A stretch of 64,000 bases of DNA, taken from positions 19,622 through 83,621 of the forward strand of contig JANQEU010000089.1 of assembly GCA_028278225.1 (NCBI GenBank). Reading direction: 5' to 3'. The position numbers and the translations under genes are program-made. Shown here piece after piece: positions 36,711 to 46,005 of this stretch (the stretch's first letter is position 1; each line of letters opens with the position of its first letter). The notes beneath the pieces are model-generated. The model saw nothing but the letters and a program-made list of their open reading frames with translations, was not told the origin of the DNA and did no database searches. Source of the DNA: Cyclobacteriaceae bacterium (GTDB lineage: Bacteria > Bacteroidota > Bacteroidia > Cytophagales > Cyclobacteriaceae).

Positions 36711-37073
36711 TCAATGATCGTCATCATGACCGCCATCCTTGCAACAGAATGGCAGGTTTTCATAAGCTACCGAATCTCGTTTCAGATGATCAGCATTGTA
36801 ACCGACCATTGTGATCCGTTTCCGGATCTTTTCATCAGTGGTCTTCTTTCCGTTATAAATTACCGTGACAACCATATCATCGAGGTTCAGGTCTGCACTT
36901 TTCACTCCTTTTTCGAATGTGAGATCATATTCAATGGCTTCCTTGCACATTTCACAGATGGCAGATGTCTGAATTTCTATTTTCAGACCTTCTTTCACTT
37001 TTATCGGGCTCTTCTGCGCTAAAAGAGGAAGGACAACACCTGCCATTAAGAAAGTTAGAATTGTTGTTTTCAT
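36711..37073 (-). CDS. Exported heavy-metal-associated (HMA) protein
   Basis: The 120-residue protein has a signal peptide (ending LLAQ) and a ferredoxin-like HMA domain (about 30-100) with AICEMCKEA, whose Cys40 and Cys43 form the CxxC metal site. The tail CCKDGGHDDDH adds further ligands. Exported HMA proteins act as periplasmic metal carriers, as MerP does for mercury. It starts one base after the TonB receptor stop codon, so the pair is co-translated, and copA follows. Copper is the likely metal from the neighbours. Confidence 0.9.
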   Translation of the reverse strand: MKTTILTFLMAGVVLPLLAQKSPIKVKEGLKIEIQTSAICEMCKEAIEYDLTFEKGVKSADLNLDDMVVTVIYNGKKTTDEKIRKRITMVGYNADHLKRDSVAYENLPFCCKDGGHDDDH

Positions 37074-37074
37074 A

Positions 37075-39276
37075 TTATTTTCTTTTCACTTTATATCTAA
37101 ATCCGGCATAAACCATCGTCCCAGTGACAGGACCCCATATCATGGATGCGTCAAAATTTGTTCCGAATGGATTTTCAGGATCAACAATCGGGTTCTTTTG
37201 CCTGAAGTTTAACAGGTTTTCCGACCCCAAATAAATATTACCCCAGCGAAAACCACGGCTTATCTGGCCATTTAACAGAAAATATGAAGGCGTCTCGGTG
37301 TCGAATGTCACATCCGTAATTGGATGATTTGACATATCCGGAAACCTGCCTTTACCTCTCCACTGCAACGTACCATCTATTTTCCATTTTTCATATTTTG
37401 TGGCGTAAGCCGTGTTAATGAAAAACCTGTTCTTCGGAATAAACGGAGGTCGCCTCAATACGCCACTATAAGTTGTTTTTACATCATAATACTTGTATGC
37501 CACTCTTGTCGATAATTTTTCCGAAAGCTTGAAATTCAACTGGGTCTGGTAATTGTGGGCATATGATCTGCCGCGTAAATTGTAGAGAAACACCTCCGTA
37601 AAAGATGCATCCATATCCGCGATAAGTTGATTCTCAAAATAAGTATGGAAATAGTCAATGGCAACTTCGACCGGGGTGTTAAACAGGGCTATCTCTGAAG
37701 TAACACTGGCCCCGCTATTCCAGGAAACTTCCGGCTTTATTTCTTCAGTAATGGATATGTTTCTGGACGAAAACAGCATTGGCAGGTTATCCATCAATAC
37801 ATTCGGTGTACGGTAACCCCTTCCTGCCGATGCTCTCCAGACGGTGTTTTTGCCGCTTTGATATCTCAAATGCAGCCGCGGTGTCCAATAACTTCCGTAC
37901 AGGTTGTGATGGTCGTACCTGAGTCCGGCAACCATCGTAAAATTATCATTTGGCAGGTAAGAGTATTCAAAATAACCACCAGGTACGATTTCCTGCCGAT
38001 TCAAATTAAGACTGGAATAAGACTCCTTGAAATCATCATAAAGCACACTGAACCCTGTTTTATACTGATGAAATGAATTACCAATGATGTTTTGATTAAT
38101 GGCGTTGAAATATAGCGTGGTTTCTTTGCCATCGTAGGGTTCTCTCCCAAAACCACCATCCATGTCCTGGAAAGAAGCCGAATACAGAAATCCCCAGCCT
38201 TTGTACGGTTTGTCCAGAAACAGAATTCCGGTTTTTCCGTAGGCTTCTATTCTGGTAGTATTGTTAACAAAGCCATATTCCGGAGAGGTTTTGTGGTCAT
38301 CTCCAAAGTCAAAACCGGTTTGTCCGCCGGCTTTTTCGTCTCTCATCACATTCAGTCCAAACTGGCCGACAATGCGCTCTCCGTTGTATTTAAACCGTTT
38401 TAATACGTTGATCTGCCTGGATTTTGGCCTATCCATAAAGCCGTCGTCATTTTGGTCAATTTCGCTGCCGAAATAGTCGGCATGTGCCAATATACCCGTA
38501 CTCCATTTTTCGTTCAGATCGCGCGCCCGATTCCCGTTTAATTCAAATCGTCCAAACGAGTTTATATAGCTATTAAGGTAGAGTTTTTCGCTGTTCTCGG
38601 GTTTCTTGAATTCCAGGTTGATTTGTCCTGTCATGGATTCATATCCGTTAACAACAGTGCCGGCACCCTTTCCTACATCGATCGACTGGATCCATGTACC
38701 CGGAACAAACCCCAACCCATATCGGTTGGTCAGTCCTCTGACATGCGGGATGTTTTCACGGTTGATCTGAACATATTTTCCATCAAGACCCAGCATCCGG
38801 ATCATTTTGGCTCCGGAAACAGCATCTGTGAGTGAAACATCGACGGATGCATTGGTTTCAAAACTTTCAGAAAGATTGCAACAGGCAGCCTTCAGAAGTT
38901 CTTTTTCCGTGATGATTTCCAGGTTTTTCGACTCCATGTTATCAAAAAATGTACTTCCCGAAGAAACCACAACCTCCCCTAACTCTTCGGCAGATTCGTT
39001 GATCATGATATGCATCATCTTTCCCGTTTCGGCCTCCACCGTGTCCGTGTCAAAACCAACGAAACTTACGATCAACCGGTCTCCATTGGAGGCTGAAATC
39101 TCAAATCTTCCATCTACATCTGTGATCGTTCCTTTATCCGTTCCCAGGACCTGCACCGTAGCCCCTACCAGTGGTTCGTGCTTTGAGGTAGCCACCATTC
39201 CCAGGATTGCTTCCTGAGCCATGAGGCTCCATTGATTAATGGTGATTATTAGAAATATTAAAAAATGTTTTTTCAT
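37075..39276 (-). CDS. TonB-dependent receptor of the copper locus (CCNLSE type)
   Basis: The 733-residue receptor has a signal peptide (to about MAQ21), a carboxypeptidase-like domain (about 24-98, TDKGTITDVDGRFEI), and a plug with AACCNLSESFETN (Cys132, Cys133), SGAKMIRMLGLDGKYVQINRE and KGAGTVVNGYESMTGQI. The barrel ends at FRYKVKRK. Receptors with this CCNLSE plug are recurrent beside HMA proteins and Cu-ATPases in Bacteroidota, as far as I recall. The HYC_CC_PP-like gene lies 77 bp upstream and the HMA gene 1 bp downstream. Transport of a copper-bearing ligand is inferred. Confidence 0.9.
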   Translation of the reverse strand: MKKHFLIFLIITINQWSLMAQEAILGMVATSKHEPLVGATVQVLGTDKGTITDVDGRFEISASNGDRLIVSFVGFDTDTVEAETGKMMHIMINESAEELGEVVVSSGSTFFDNMESKNLEIITEKELLKAACCNLSESFETNASVDVSLTDAVSGAKMIRMLGLDGKYVQINRENIPHVRGLTNRYGLGFVPGTWIQSIDVGKGAGTVVNGYESMTGQINLEFKKPENSEKLYLNSYINSFGRFELNGNRARDLNEKWSTGILAHADYFGSEIDQNDDGFMDRPKSRQINVLKRFKYNGERIVGQFGLNVMRDEKAGGQTGFDFGDDHKTSPEYGFVNNTTRIEAYGKTGILFLDKPYKGWGFLYSASFQDMDGGFGREPYDGKETTLYFNAINQNIIGNSFHQYKTGFSVLYDDFKESYSSLNLNRQEIVPGGYFEYSYLPNDNFTMVAGLRYDHHNLYGSYWTPRLHLRYQSGKNTVWRASAGRGYRTPNVLMDNLPMLFSSRNISITEEIKPEVSWNSGASVTSEIALFNTPVEVAIDYFHTYFENQLIADMDASFTEVFLYNLRGRSYAHNYQTQLNFKLSEKLSTRVAYKYYDVKTTYSGVLRRPPFIPKNRFFINTAYATKYEKWKIDGTLQWRGKGRFPDMSNHPITDVTFDTETPSYFLLNGQISRGFRWGNIYLGSENLLNFRQKNPIVDPENPFGTNFDASMIWGPVTGTMVYAGFRYKVKRK

Positions 39277-39353
39277 CGTTTTAGCATTTAGAATAAGTGA
39301 AATGAATTGATCTTCAATGAGAAGATCGATACGAGATTTCGACTATTGAAATG

Positions 39354-39746
39354 CTAGAGAAGAAATACCTGAATATCGCTCAGAAGCTCACGATTGAACT
39401 TTTTGGGAGGTGGGTTTGCGAATTCAGAAAAAGACTGATTTTTAGTTTTTAAATGGTTTGGGGGAGCTGTTTCCGCCCAGGGATTGGGCGTGGGCAGAAA
39501 GGTGTAATGTATCTTGTTTTTAAGGTCGGTATCGAAATCCAGATAATAGCTGGCGTGATCGACTGAACAGCATTTTACATCCAGCGATTCACTTGCTGTA
39601 TCCATTTCTCCACAGCATTCCTCAAAGTCAAAAAGTGTGGTTTCACTTACACCAAACAGGTGGCAGGTGTGTGTAAATACTTCTACTCCGATATTTCCCA
39701 GCAACAGGGAAACAGATAAATAATATGTAAATGCCTTGATCAGCAC
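39354..39746 (-). CDS. HYC_CC_PP-family small exported protein
   Basis: The 130-residue protein starts at GTG 39746, with a signal or anchor segment (about 1-22). It matches the pattern for which the HYC_CC_PP family is named: HTCHLFG, then EECCGEM, KCCSVDHASYYLDFD, and a proline motif NPPPKKF near the end. Cysteine pairs and histidine suggest copper or another thiophilic metal. These proteins accompany metal-type TonB receptors in Bacteroidota; biochemical function is not established. It is the gene just upstream of the CCNLSE receptor and probably shares its transcript. Confidence 0.8.
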   Translation of the reverse strand: MLIKAFTYYLSVSLLLGNIGVEVFTHTCHLFGVSETTLFDFEECCGEMDTASESLDVKCCSVDHASYYLDFDTDLKNKIHYTFLPTPNPWAETAPPNHLKTKNQSFSEFANPPPKKFNRELLSDIQVFLL

Positions 39747-39764
39747 ACTTAGGATAACGAAAAT

Positions 39765-39959
39765 TTAAACCGTAGGTTTATTTCTAAAGGTCCGAAAGAC
39801 CAGAACTATCACCACAATAGCAAACACCGTAACGATCTTCCACTTGGTATCATCGGACCATTCGGTTGACTCAACTGATTCAGCCATTTCCTCCTGGGCC
39901 AACAGGACCAAAGAAGTGGTCATGGTCAGTAAGAATGCAACTATTTTCTTCATAGTCAT
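39765..39959 (-). CDS. Small signal-peptide plus single-TM protein, unknown function
   Basis: This 64-residue frame encodes a cleavable signal (MKKIVAFLLTMTTSLVLLAQ), an acidic mid-section (EEMAESVESTEWSDD) and one membrane helix (about 41-57) with a basic tail. ATG 39959 or 39953 may start it. It is the first gene of the minus-strand copper arm, 18 bp before the HYC_CC_PP gene. No family recognised; the arrangement is similar to the 46-residue protein at 48407-48547, which has only the TM part. Confidence 0.65.
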   Translation of the reverse strand: MTMKKIVAFLLTMTTSLVLLAQEEMAESVESTEWSDDTKWKIVTVFAIVVIVLVFRTFRNKPTV

Positions 39960-40096
39960 GAAATATCTGGCACGAAGTTAATCAATACTTTAGACCGCAG
40001 CAATTGCCATGATAGCAGCTGATTAATAAGAATTAACATATTAACCGGTGATAAATATCAGTTAGCAACAGCCCCTGCAACGCTATCATTGCGAAT

Positions 40097-40465
40097 ATGA
40101 GGGGGATGTTTTCTTCCATATTGCTGCTTTGTTTTGCGGTACATCTGTTTTATTCTTCTGGGTTCCTGCTGGATTACTACATCAATATGGATGTGTACCA
40201 GGCAAATTGCGAAAACCGGGACAGACCTGAACTAAATTGTGAAGGAAAATGCATCCTGGCCCAGAAAATTGCAGCAGCCCAGCAACAGGAAGGCACAGAT
40301 GATACCTTCAATCCCATTCCGGTGAATTTCGAATTTTATTTTTCGGCTCATGAAGTTACACTGAATGAGCCCGTAACTTATGAAGTAATCCACCGATCGG
40401 TTTGGTCGAATGTTTATACGCATGACCATTTCCATCAGCTTTTGAAGCCACCCATTCAAGGTTAG
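40097..40465 (+). CDS. Small Cys-rich membrane protein of the copper locus
   Basis: The 122-residue protein has one N-terminal hydrophobic helix (about 4-28) and then YQANCENRDRPELNCEGKC, with Cys38, Cys48 and Cys52, followed by a soluble part and a His-rich tail (YTHDHFHQLLKPP). Proteins of this shape are common in Bacteroidota beside metal TonB receptors. It opens the plus-strand copper arm, divergent from the small TM protein across 137 bp. Metal binding near the membrane is inferred; no enzyme motif is present. Confidence 0.75.
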   Translation: MRGMFSSILLLCFAVHLFYSSGFLLDYYINMDVYQANCENRDRPELNCEGKCILAQKIAAAQQQEGTDDTFNPIPVNFEFYFSAHEVTLNEPVTYEVIHRSVWSNVYTHDHFHQLLKPPIQG

Positions 40466-40513
40466 AAAACCATTCGATTTTCTAAACTTCTAACCTTAAA
40501 TAACCTTTTTGTA

Positions 40514-41296
40514 ATGAATAAAATCAGACTGGGCGTTATCGCCATGATAATGCTGATTGTTTCGTGCTCGGACGATAAAGATCCTGTTCCGAAGTTTGAA
40601 ACAGAATTAAGTGAAATAACAACTTTTTCCGGTGGTGGGATCACCGTCACATTGTATGCTTCAGAATCATTCTTTGTTGGTTTTAATAAGATCACTGCCA
40701 AAATCGCCGATGATAATGATAATCTGCTGAATGGGAATATATCTGTTACGCCGATGATGGATATGATGGAAATGGATCATTCGGCGCCGCTGGAATTGCC
40801 GGAGGGAAATACTTTTTCTGATGGAAAATTTGAATTCAATACGGTTTTTGTGATGCCTTCCGGAGAAATGGGTAGCTGGACCCTGAATTTTGATGTGAAT
40901 GATACAAAGATCGAGGTGCCGGTTACCGTCTCACAACCAGAGTATGCGCGCATGGTATCCTTCGTAAGCGCAATGGATGAAACTACAAAATACTTTGTAA
41001 GTCTCGTGGAGCCGGGTGCTCCTCAGGTAGGTCAGAATGACATGGAACTGGCCATTTTCGAAAAGGAGAGTATGATGGCATGGCCGCCTGTGACCGACCT
41101 TGAAATAGAAATGGAACCATGGATGGTTTCAATGGATCACGGTTCCCCCAATAATGTTTCACCGGTTCACGACAGTGGCGGGCATTACCTGGGTACGGTA
41201 AACTTCACAATGACGGGAGACTGGCAGATCCGGCTGGTCATAAAACAGGGGGGGATGGTTTGCGGAGAGCCGTATTTTGATTTGTTTTTTCAATAG
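40514..41296 (+). CDS. Met/His-rich lipoprotein with two YtkA/FixH-like domains
   Basis: The 260-residue lipoprotein (LIVSC) contains two related beta domains. The first (about 30-145) carries MMDMMEMDHSAPLELPEG and the second (about 146-260) MEPWMVSMDHGSPNNVSPVHD, with YLGTVNFTMTGDWQIRL. The pattern of Met/His loop followed by an Ig-type strand with GDW is that of YtkA/FixH-like copper-binding proteins. Methionine-rich motifs bind Cu(I) in the periplasm. It lies 19 bp upstream of the OprC-like receptor, so it likely receives or buffers copper that the receptor brings in. Confidence 0.8.
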   Translation: MNKIRLGVIAMIMLIVSCSDDKDPVPKFETELSEITTFSGGGITVTLYASESFFVGFNKITAKIADDNDNLLNGNISVTPMMDMMEMDHSAPLELPEGNTFSDGKFEFNTVFVMPSGEMGSWTLNFDVNDTKIEVPVTVSQPEYARMVSFVSAMDETTKYFVSLVEPGAPQVGQNDMELAIFEKESMMAWPPVTDLEIEMEPWMVSMDHGSPNNVSPVHDSGGHYLGTVNFTMTGDWQIRLVIKQGGMVCGEPYFDLFFQ

Positions 41297-41315
41297 TTGA
41301 TTAAAGTTCGATTTC

Positions 41316-43364
41316 ATGTTGAGATCCGGGTTTCTTCTGTTGTCTGTGACGGTCATTTGTATCAGTGTCCTCGCTCAGGATGATAAAACGGCATATTTGG
41401 CGTGGCTGGACTCCATTGAAAGGGAGAACTATATCGCCGATGAGATAATACTTGATGATCTGTTGATAAAAGAAGAGTTGAGTGATGAGCAGGTTGTTTT
41501 TGACCGGTTCAAAAAGCACAGCTTAATTAATACGGATCAGTTCATGCATTGTCTGCCGGGAGTATCCATGATGCGCAGGGGCAATTTTGCCAATGAGCCC
41601 ATGTTACGGGGTCTTACTTCCGATCGATATATTGCTACCGTCGATGGGATGAGGATCTTCGGCGCATGTACAGACAAGATGGACCCGGTTTCTTCCTATG
41701 TGGAGCCCATAAACCTGAAAAGCCTGGATATCTCACTGGGGGCAGATGGTAACCTGATGGGATCAACTACCGGGGGAGGGATCAATTTTAATTTAAGAAA
41801 GCCGGTATTCAATGGAAATAAAAAAATTACTACTTCGTTCAAGACCAACTATGGGTCGGCGTCCGGCAGTTTCAATCAGGCCCTGGATGTAAATATTTCA
41901 CATGGAAAAATTGCATTGAGACTCAGCGGGGTTTATAGAAAAGCACATAACTACCACGACGGAAACGGAAAAGAAGTTAAATATTCACAATATTTAAAAA
42001 ACAATTATGCTGGCTCACTGAGGTACATGCCAAAAGAAGGCCATCTCCTCTCTTTTGATTTTTTGGGTGATGATGCAAAAGATGTTGGATATCCGGCTCT
42101 TCCAATGGATGTGGCTTACGCCCGGGCAAAACTTTTCGGCCTGACCTATATGCTACCTGCTATTGTCTTTGTAAAAAATGCGGAGATAAAGATCTATCAT
42201 AATTTTATCCATCATGCCATGGACGATACGCAGCGTGATTCTGTTGCCATGCATATGGATATGCCTGGTGAAACGAGAACTTCCGGCGGATATTTAGAGG
42301 GTGAGATCTTTCACACCTCAAGGGGGAGCCTCCGTGTGAAAACCGATTACTTCAGAACTTTCGCTTCGGCAGAAATGCTGATGTATCCAAATAATCCCGA
42401 GCAGTTGCCTATGTTTATGCTGACATGGCCCGATGTCCACCGACAGGCGGGTGGAGTTGGAGGGAATTTCAAATTTAATCCCACTGAAAAGTCCGGTCTG
42501 AATATATCGGCGAGGGTGGAGCTTACCAATTCATATATCACCAGCGACTTTGGAGAGCGACAATTGAGTATTTTCAATGAAAGCGGTAAGAAGAGCAGGC
42601 TAAACCTGTTACATAATTACCGGCTGTCTTATTCCATGGGTGAATCGATCAAAAATCAATTTTCCATTGCCTATGGTGAGCGAACACCGTCCGTGTCAGA
42701 GCAATTTGGATATTTCCTTTTCAACCGGCTGGATGGTTATGATTACATAGGAGATCCGGATATTGAAAAGGAGAAAAATATCCATCTTGAAATTTCCCAA
42801 CATCTGGGTACATCCCGACTTCAGGCGAGCGGATCTATGTTCAGTTATTACTTCAGGGATTATATTATAGGTGTCTACGATCCGGAATTGAGTGCAATGA
42901 CGATTGGAGCCATGGGTGTGAAATGGCACCAAAATACGGAAAGTGCAATAATGGCCGGAACAGAATTGAACTCCACATTTATGATCAATGCTAAAAGTTA
43001 TGTGAGTGGAAATTTGACATATGTTTATGGTGAAGATTTTGAGGGGGATCCATTACCGCAAATACCACCATTGAAGGTCAGTGTGGCTTTTGATCAGGAG
43101 GTACTGGGATTCACCGTTCATCCGGAATTTGAGTGGAGCGGTGATCAAAAAAGAGTCAGTGAAAAGTATAATGAACGACCCACCGGGTCTTATTACCTTC
43201 TCAGTGTTCGGTTCTCCAATGAATGGCAGGCCGGGGAGGGTAGTTGGAAAATTGCGGCCGGAGTTGATAATTTGATGGATAGGGCCTATCGGGAACATTT
43301 TGATATCGGCAATATCCTAAGGCCGGGTCGTAATTTTTACTTTCAGGTAAGCGGAAGGTTCTGA
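41316..43364 (+). CDS. OprC-like TonB-dependent copper receptor
   Basis: The 682-residue receptor has a signal peptide (ending VLAQ), no carboxypeptidase-like domain, a plug (about 60-165) and a barrel ending QVSGRF. The plug contains RIFGACTDKMDP, which supplies a CxxxM motif (Cys118, Met122), and the barrel YHNFIHHAMDD supplies HxM (His300, Met302). OprC of Pseudomonas aeruginosa binds copper through exactly a CxxxM-HxM site, so the four ligands support copper uptake. Its neighbours are the Met/His-rich lipoprotein and the Cys-rich membrane protein. The gene contrasts with the export arm on the other strand. Confidence 0.9.
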   Translation: MLRSGFLLLSVTVICISVLAQDDKTAYLAWLDSIERENYIADEIILDDLLIKEELSDEQVVFDRFKKHSLINTDQFMHCLPGVSMMRRGNFANEPMLRGLTSDRYIATVDGMRIFGACTDKMDPVSSYVEPINLKSLDISLGADGNLMGSTTGGGINFNLRKPVFNGNKKITTSFKTNYGSASGSFNQALDVNISHGKIALRLSGVYRKAHNYHDGNGKEVKYSQYLKNNYAGSLRYMPKEGHLLSFDFLGDDAKDVGYPALPMDVAYARAKLFGLTYMLPAIVFVKNAEIKIYHNFIHHAMDDTQRDSVAMHMDMPGETRTSGGYLEGEIFHTSRGSLRVKTDYFRTFASAEMLMYPNNPEQLPMFMLTWPDVHRQAGGVGGNFKFNPTEKSGLNISARVELTNSYITSDFGERQLSIFNESGKKSRLNLLHNYRLSYSMGESIKNQFSIAYGERTPSVSEQFGYFLFNRLDGYDYIGDPDIEKEKNIHLEISQHLGTSRLQASGSMFSYYFRDYIIGVYDPELSAMTIGAMGVKWHQNTESAIMAGTELNSTFMINAKSYVSGNLTYVYGEDFEGDPLPQIPPLKVSVAFDQEVLGFTVHPEFEWSGDQKRVSEKYNERPTGSYYLLSVRFSNEWQAGEGSWKIAAGVDNLMDRAYREHFDIGNILRPGRNFYFQVSGRF

Positions 43365-43379
43365 AAAGATAAGTTCCGA

Positions 43380-43913
43380 CTAAACCTTGCTTTTTTTGGT
43401 GCTCAGTTTGGATTTAATAACTGTCAATTCCTGCGGCTTGCATAACCCGGTTTCGTCCATGAAGTACATGATAAAACCGGTAAAGAAAGGATCATAATCC
43501 AACTTTTCAATGTCCTTTAGTTGCGACATTATAATTGCCTTGTCACCGGTCATGTTGGAGCTGAATCCAAGAAAACGGGGTAGATGATACTCGATGCAAA
43601 GCCTCAAAAACCGGATTTCAAAGTTGTCCGATTCTTCGTTGACTGCCTGATTAATTATCTCTGAAAAATCCGAAACGAGTTGGTATTTTCTAAATGGGTT
43701 CCATTCAACCTGTGCGTATAATGCTTTGGAGACAGCCTTGTAAGCATTTACGGTAGCGTCCTCATCATCCAGCTTGTTTATAAAATCGTGGAATTCTTTC
43801 ACCTTTCCTTTGTCCAAAACAGCATTGTGAAAGGTCTTTCGAATAGCAGTTAGGTCTTCACCATTTGCAAAGAAAGAAAAGAGAACAAACACAATCCCGG
43901 AAACACATCTCAT
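43380..43913 (-). CDS. Exported helical protein of unknown function
   Basis: The 177-residue protein has a signal peptide (about 1-19, FSFFANGEDL) and an all-helical mature part with many charged residues (VKEFHDFINKLDDEDATVNAYKAVSKAL). The segment NFEIRFLRLCIEYHLPRFLGFS resembles a conserved block of Bacteroidota hypothetical proteins. No catalytic motif is seen. It is convergent with the OprC-like receptor, 15 bp apart, and probably independent of the copper arm. Confidence 0.75.
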   Translation of the reverse strand: MRCVSGIVFVLFSFFANGEDLTAIRKTFHNAVLDKGKVKEFHDFINKLDDEDATVNAYKAVSKALYAQVEWNPFRKYQLVSDFSEIINQAVNEESDNFEIRFLRLCIEYHLPRFLGFSSNMTGDKAIIMSQLKDIEKLDYDPFFTGFIMYFMDETGLCKPQELTVIKSKLSTKKSKV

Positions 43914-44131
43914 ACGTTTGGATCAAACCCTAAAACGCTACCGGTTGTTTCGGGGGAGATGACGCGTGGAAGACCTTTGCACTGATATTTTGAGTTAATC
44001 AATTTGGAATGGTATCTCAAATAAATCCCGAAACCCGTGGACGATAAAATCAAATAAAAGCTGATCAGCCAATTTCATTTCCGGTAACTCAAAGTTTTTG
44101 TATAAATATGCACTGATAAATCAAGATACGA

Positions 44132-46003
44132 ATGAGAAGATACATCTGGATCATTGGACTCCTGTTTGCGTTTCAATCTATAGCCCAGACTGAGGTCTCA
44201 CTACAAAATATGAGTGATTTCAGGTCTCAGGCTGGTAATTGGTTCATTGTTGGGGAAGTGACTATGGATAGAAACATTGACATTCATGATAAACCCGAGC
44301 CACCCCCAAAAAAGAAAAAAAAGAAAACCGTGGAAAAGCCCGTTCAGGCGGTAACGTATACTGAAGGGACAGGGATATTACTCAATATGAATGACGAGGT
44401 AAAAAGGGATCAACTCATTACGAATTGGGAACACGGAGATATTTTGCTGCAACTGGATGTCATGATTCCCAGAGGGTCCAATTCAGGCATTTATCTTCAG
44501 GGCAGATATGAAATCCAGTTATACGACAGCTGGGGCGTCCGGAACCCTGGCTTCTCAGATATCGGGGGGATCTACAGAAACTGGGAATCGACTCCCGGTA
44601 ACATTCTAAAAGGGATCCCACCATCCGGTAATCCGTCAAAGGCTCCCGGACTTTGGCAACATTTTGAAATATCATTCAAAGCGCCCAGGTTTGACGAAAA
44701 CGGTAATAAAATTAAAAACGCATTATTTGAGTATGTAGAGCTTAATGGCGTACGCATACACAATAATGTCGAGGTGGCGCTGCCTACCGGGGGACCGATT
44801 GAGAAAAATGAGGTGCCTTTTGGTCCGCTGATGATCCAGGGCGATCATGGTCCGGTCGCATTCAGAAATATCCGGTATACTTTATTTGGTGAATCCAAAG
44901 TGGCACTCAGCAACCTTACATTTACAAGCCATAAAGGATTGTTCAAAAATATCTCGGAAATAAATAGCCAGCAGGTTTCAGGTAGTGGCTCTGCCACAAA
45001 AATTGATGTAAGACTTGCAGAGGATGATGATGAATACGCGTTGGTTTTCGAAGGTGACCTGGTTATTCCCGCGGATGATGAATACACCTTTTCTATCGGC
45101 TACAGCGGCGGTGTACAATTGATCATTGACGATGAAACGCAGTTGGAGGTTGGCGACAGATTCTTACGGGGACGAAGTGAAAAAGTTGTTTCTCTGACGA
45201 CCGGAACACACAAGCTGAAACTTACCAACTTTAAAGGGGCTCCATGGAACGCCCCACAGCTGGGATTGTATATTAAAAGTCCTTCAACAAATTTCAAAAA
45301 ATTCCATTCTGACGTCTCGTACCCGGAAATTGTTAATATACCTTCTCCCATATTGGTGGAATCCGCAGGTAAACCGAGATTACTTCGTGGATTTGTCTAT
45401 TTCAGAGGGAGTGAACCGAAATTGAGTCACACCATCGGAGTTGGGGATCCCGCAAAAGTCAACTACATCTTTGATATGAATTCTGCCAATGTCGTCGGAT
45501 CGTGGCGTGGGAACTTCATTGACGCAACGCCAATGTGGCATAACAGGGGGAATGGATCTTTCCGTCCCAATGGATCTGTCAATTGGACTTTCAATGGACA
45601 GTCCGTTGCGGAACTCCCTGGTGGTATGGGTGAGTTTCCTGTTGTCAGTGAGCCGGGAGAGTTGCAGTCCAGGGGCTATGAAATTGATCAAAATACGGGG
45701 ATGCCAGTATTCAGACATAGTTACAAAGGGGTAGATATCGAAAACAGGATCAGACCTGACAAGAGCGGCAACTATCTGTTACGGGAAATTAGCTTTTCGC
45801 AGTCAGGTATGAGTAACTGGTATTTAAAGATTGCGGAAGGTCCCGTGAAAATGATGCCGGATGGATCCTATGCCATCGGGGATCAGGAATACTATATAAA
45901 TATCCTCCAGGGCAGCGAGGTGATAGTCCGTGATCAGGGTGAGGAAACCGAACTCTTGATGCCGATTGACGGGGGTGATGTTAAATATGAAATAATCTGG
46001 TAA
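44132..46003 (+). CDS. DUF1080 (3-keto-glycoside hydrolase-like) protein with PA14 domain
   Basis: The 623-residue exported protein (signal ending SIAQ) has a DUF1080 concanavalin-like domain (about 25-255) with GILLNMND, GDILLQLDVMIPRGSNSGIYLQGRYEIQL split by family convention, and GPLMIQGDHGPVAFRNI. A PA14 domain follows (about 265-390, FEGDLVIPADDEYTF, GVQLIIDD), then a C-terminal beta-rich domain. An insertion with six consecutive lysines (PPPKKKKKKTVEKP) interrupts the first domain near residue 65. DUF1080 proteins are now known to include 3-keto-disaccharide hydrolases. The next gene, 2 bp downstream, encodes a cytochrome-linked propeller. Confidence 0.8.
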   Translation: MRRYIWIIGLLFAFQSIAQTEVSLQNMSDFRSQAGNWFIVGEVTMDRNIDIHDKPEPPPKKKKKKTVEKPVQAVTYTEGTGILLNMNDEVKRDQLITNWEHGDILLQLDVMIPRGSNSGIYLQGRYEIQLYDSWGVRNPGFSDIGGIYRNWESTPGNILKGIPPSGNPSKAPGLWQHFEISFKAPRFDENGNKIKNALFEYVELNGVRIHNNVEVALPTGGPIEKNEVPFGPLMIQGDHGPVAFRNIRYTLFGESKVALSNLTFTSHKGLFKNISEINSQQVSGSGSATKIDVRLAEDDDEYALVFEGDLVIPADDEYTFSIGYSGGVQLIIDDETQLEVGDRFLRGRSEKVVSLTTGTHKLKLTNFKGAPWNAPQLGLYIKSPSTNFKKFHSDVSYPEIVNIPSPILVESAGKPRLLRGFVYFRGSEPKLSHTIGVGDPAKVNYIFDMNSANVVGSWRGNFIDATPMWHNRGNGSFRPNGSVNWTFNGQSVAELPGGMGEFPVVSEPGELQSRGYEIDQNTGMPVFRHSYKGVDIENRIRPDKSGNYLLREISFSQSGMSNWYLKIAEGPVKMMPDGSYAIGDQEYYINILQGSEVIVRDQGEETELLMPIDGGDVKYEIIW

Positions 46004-46005
46004 AC

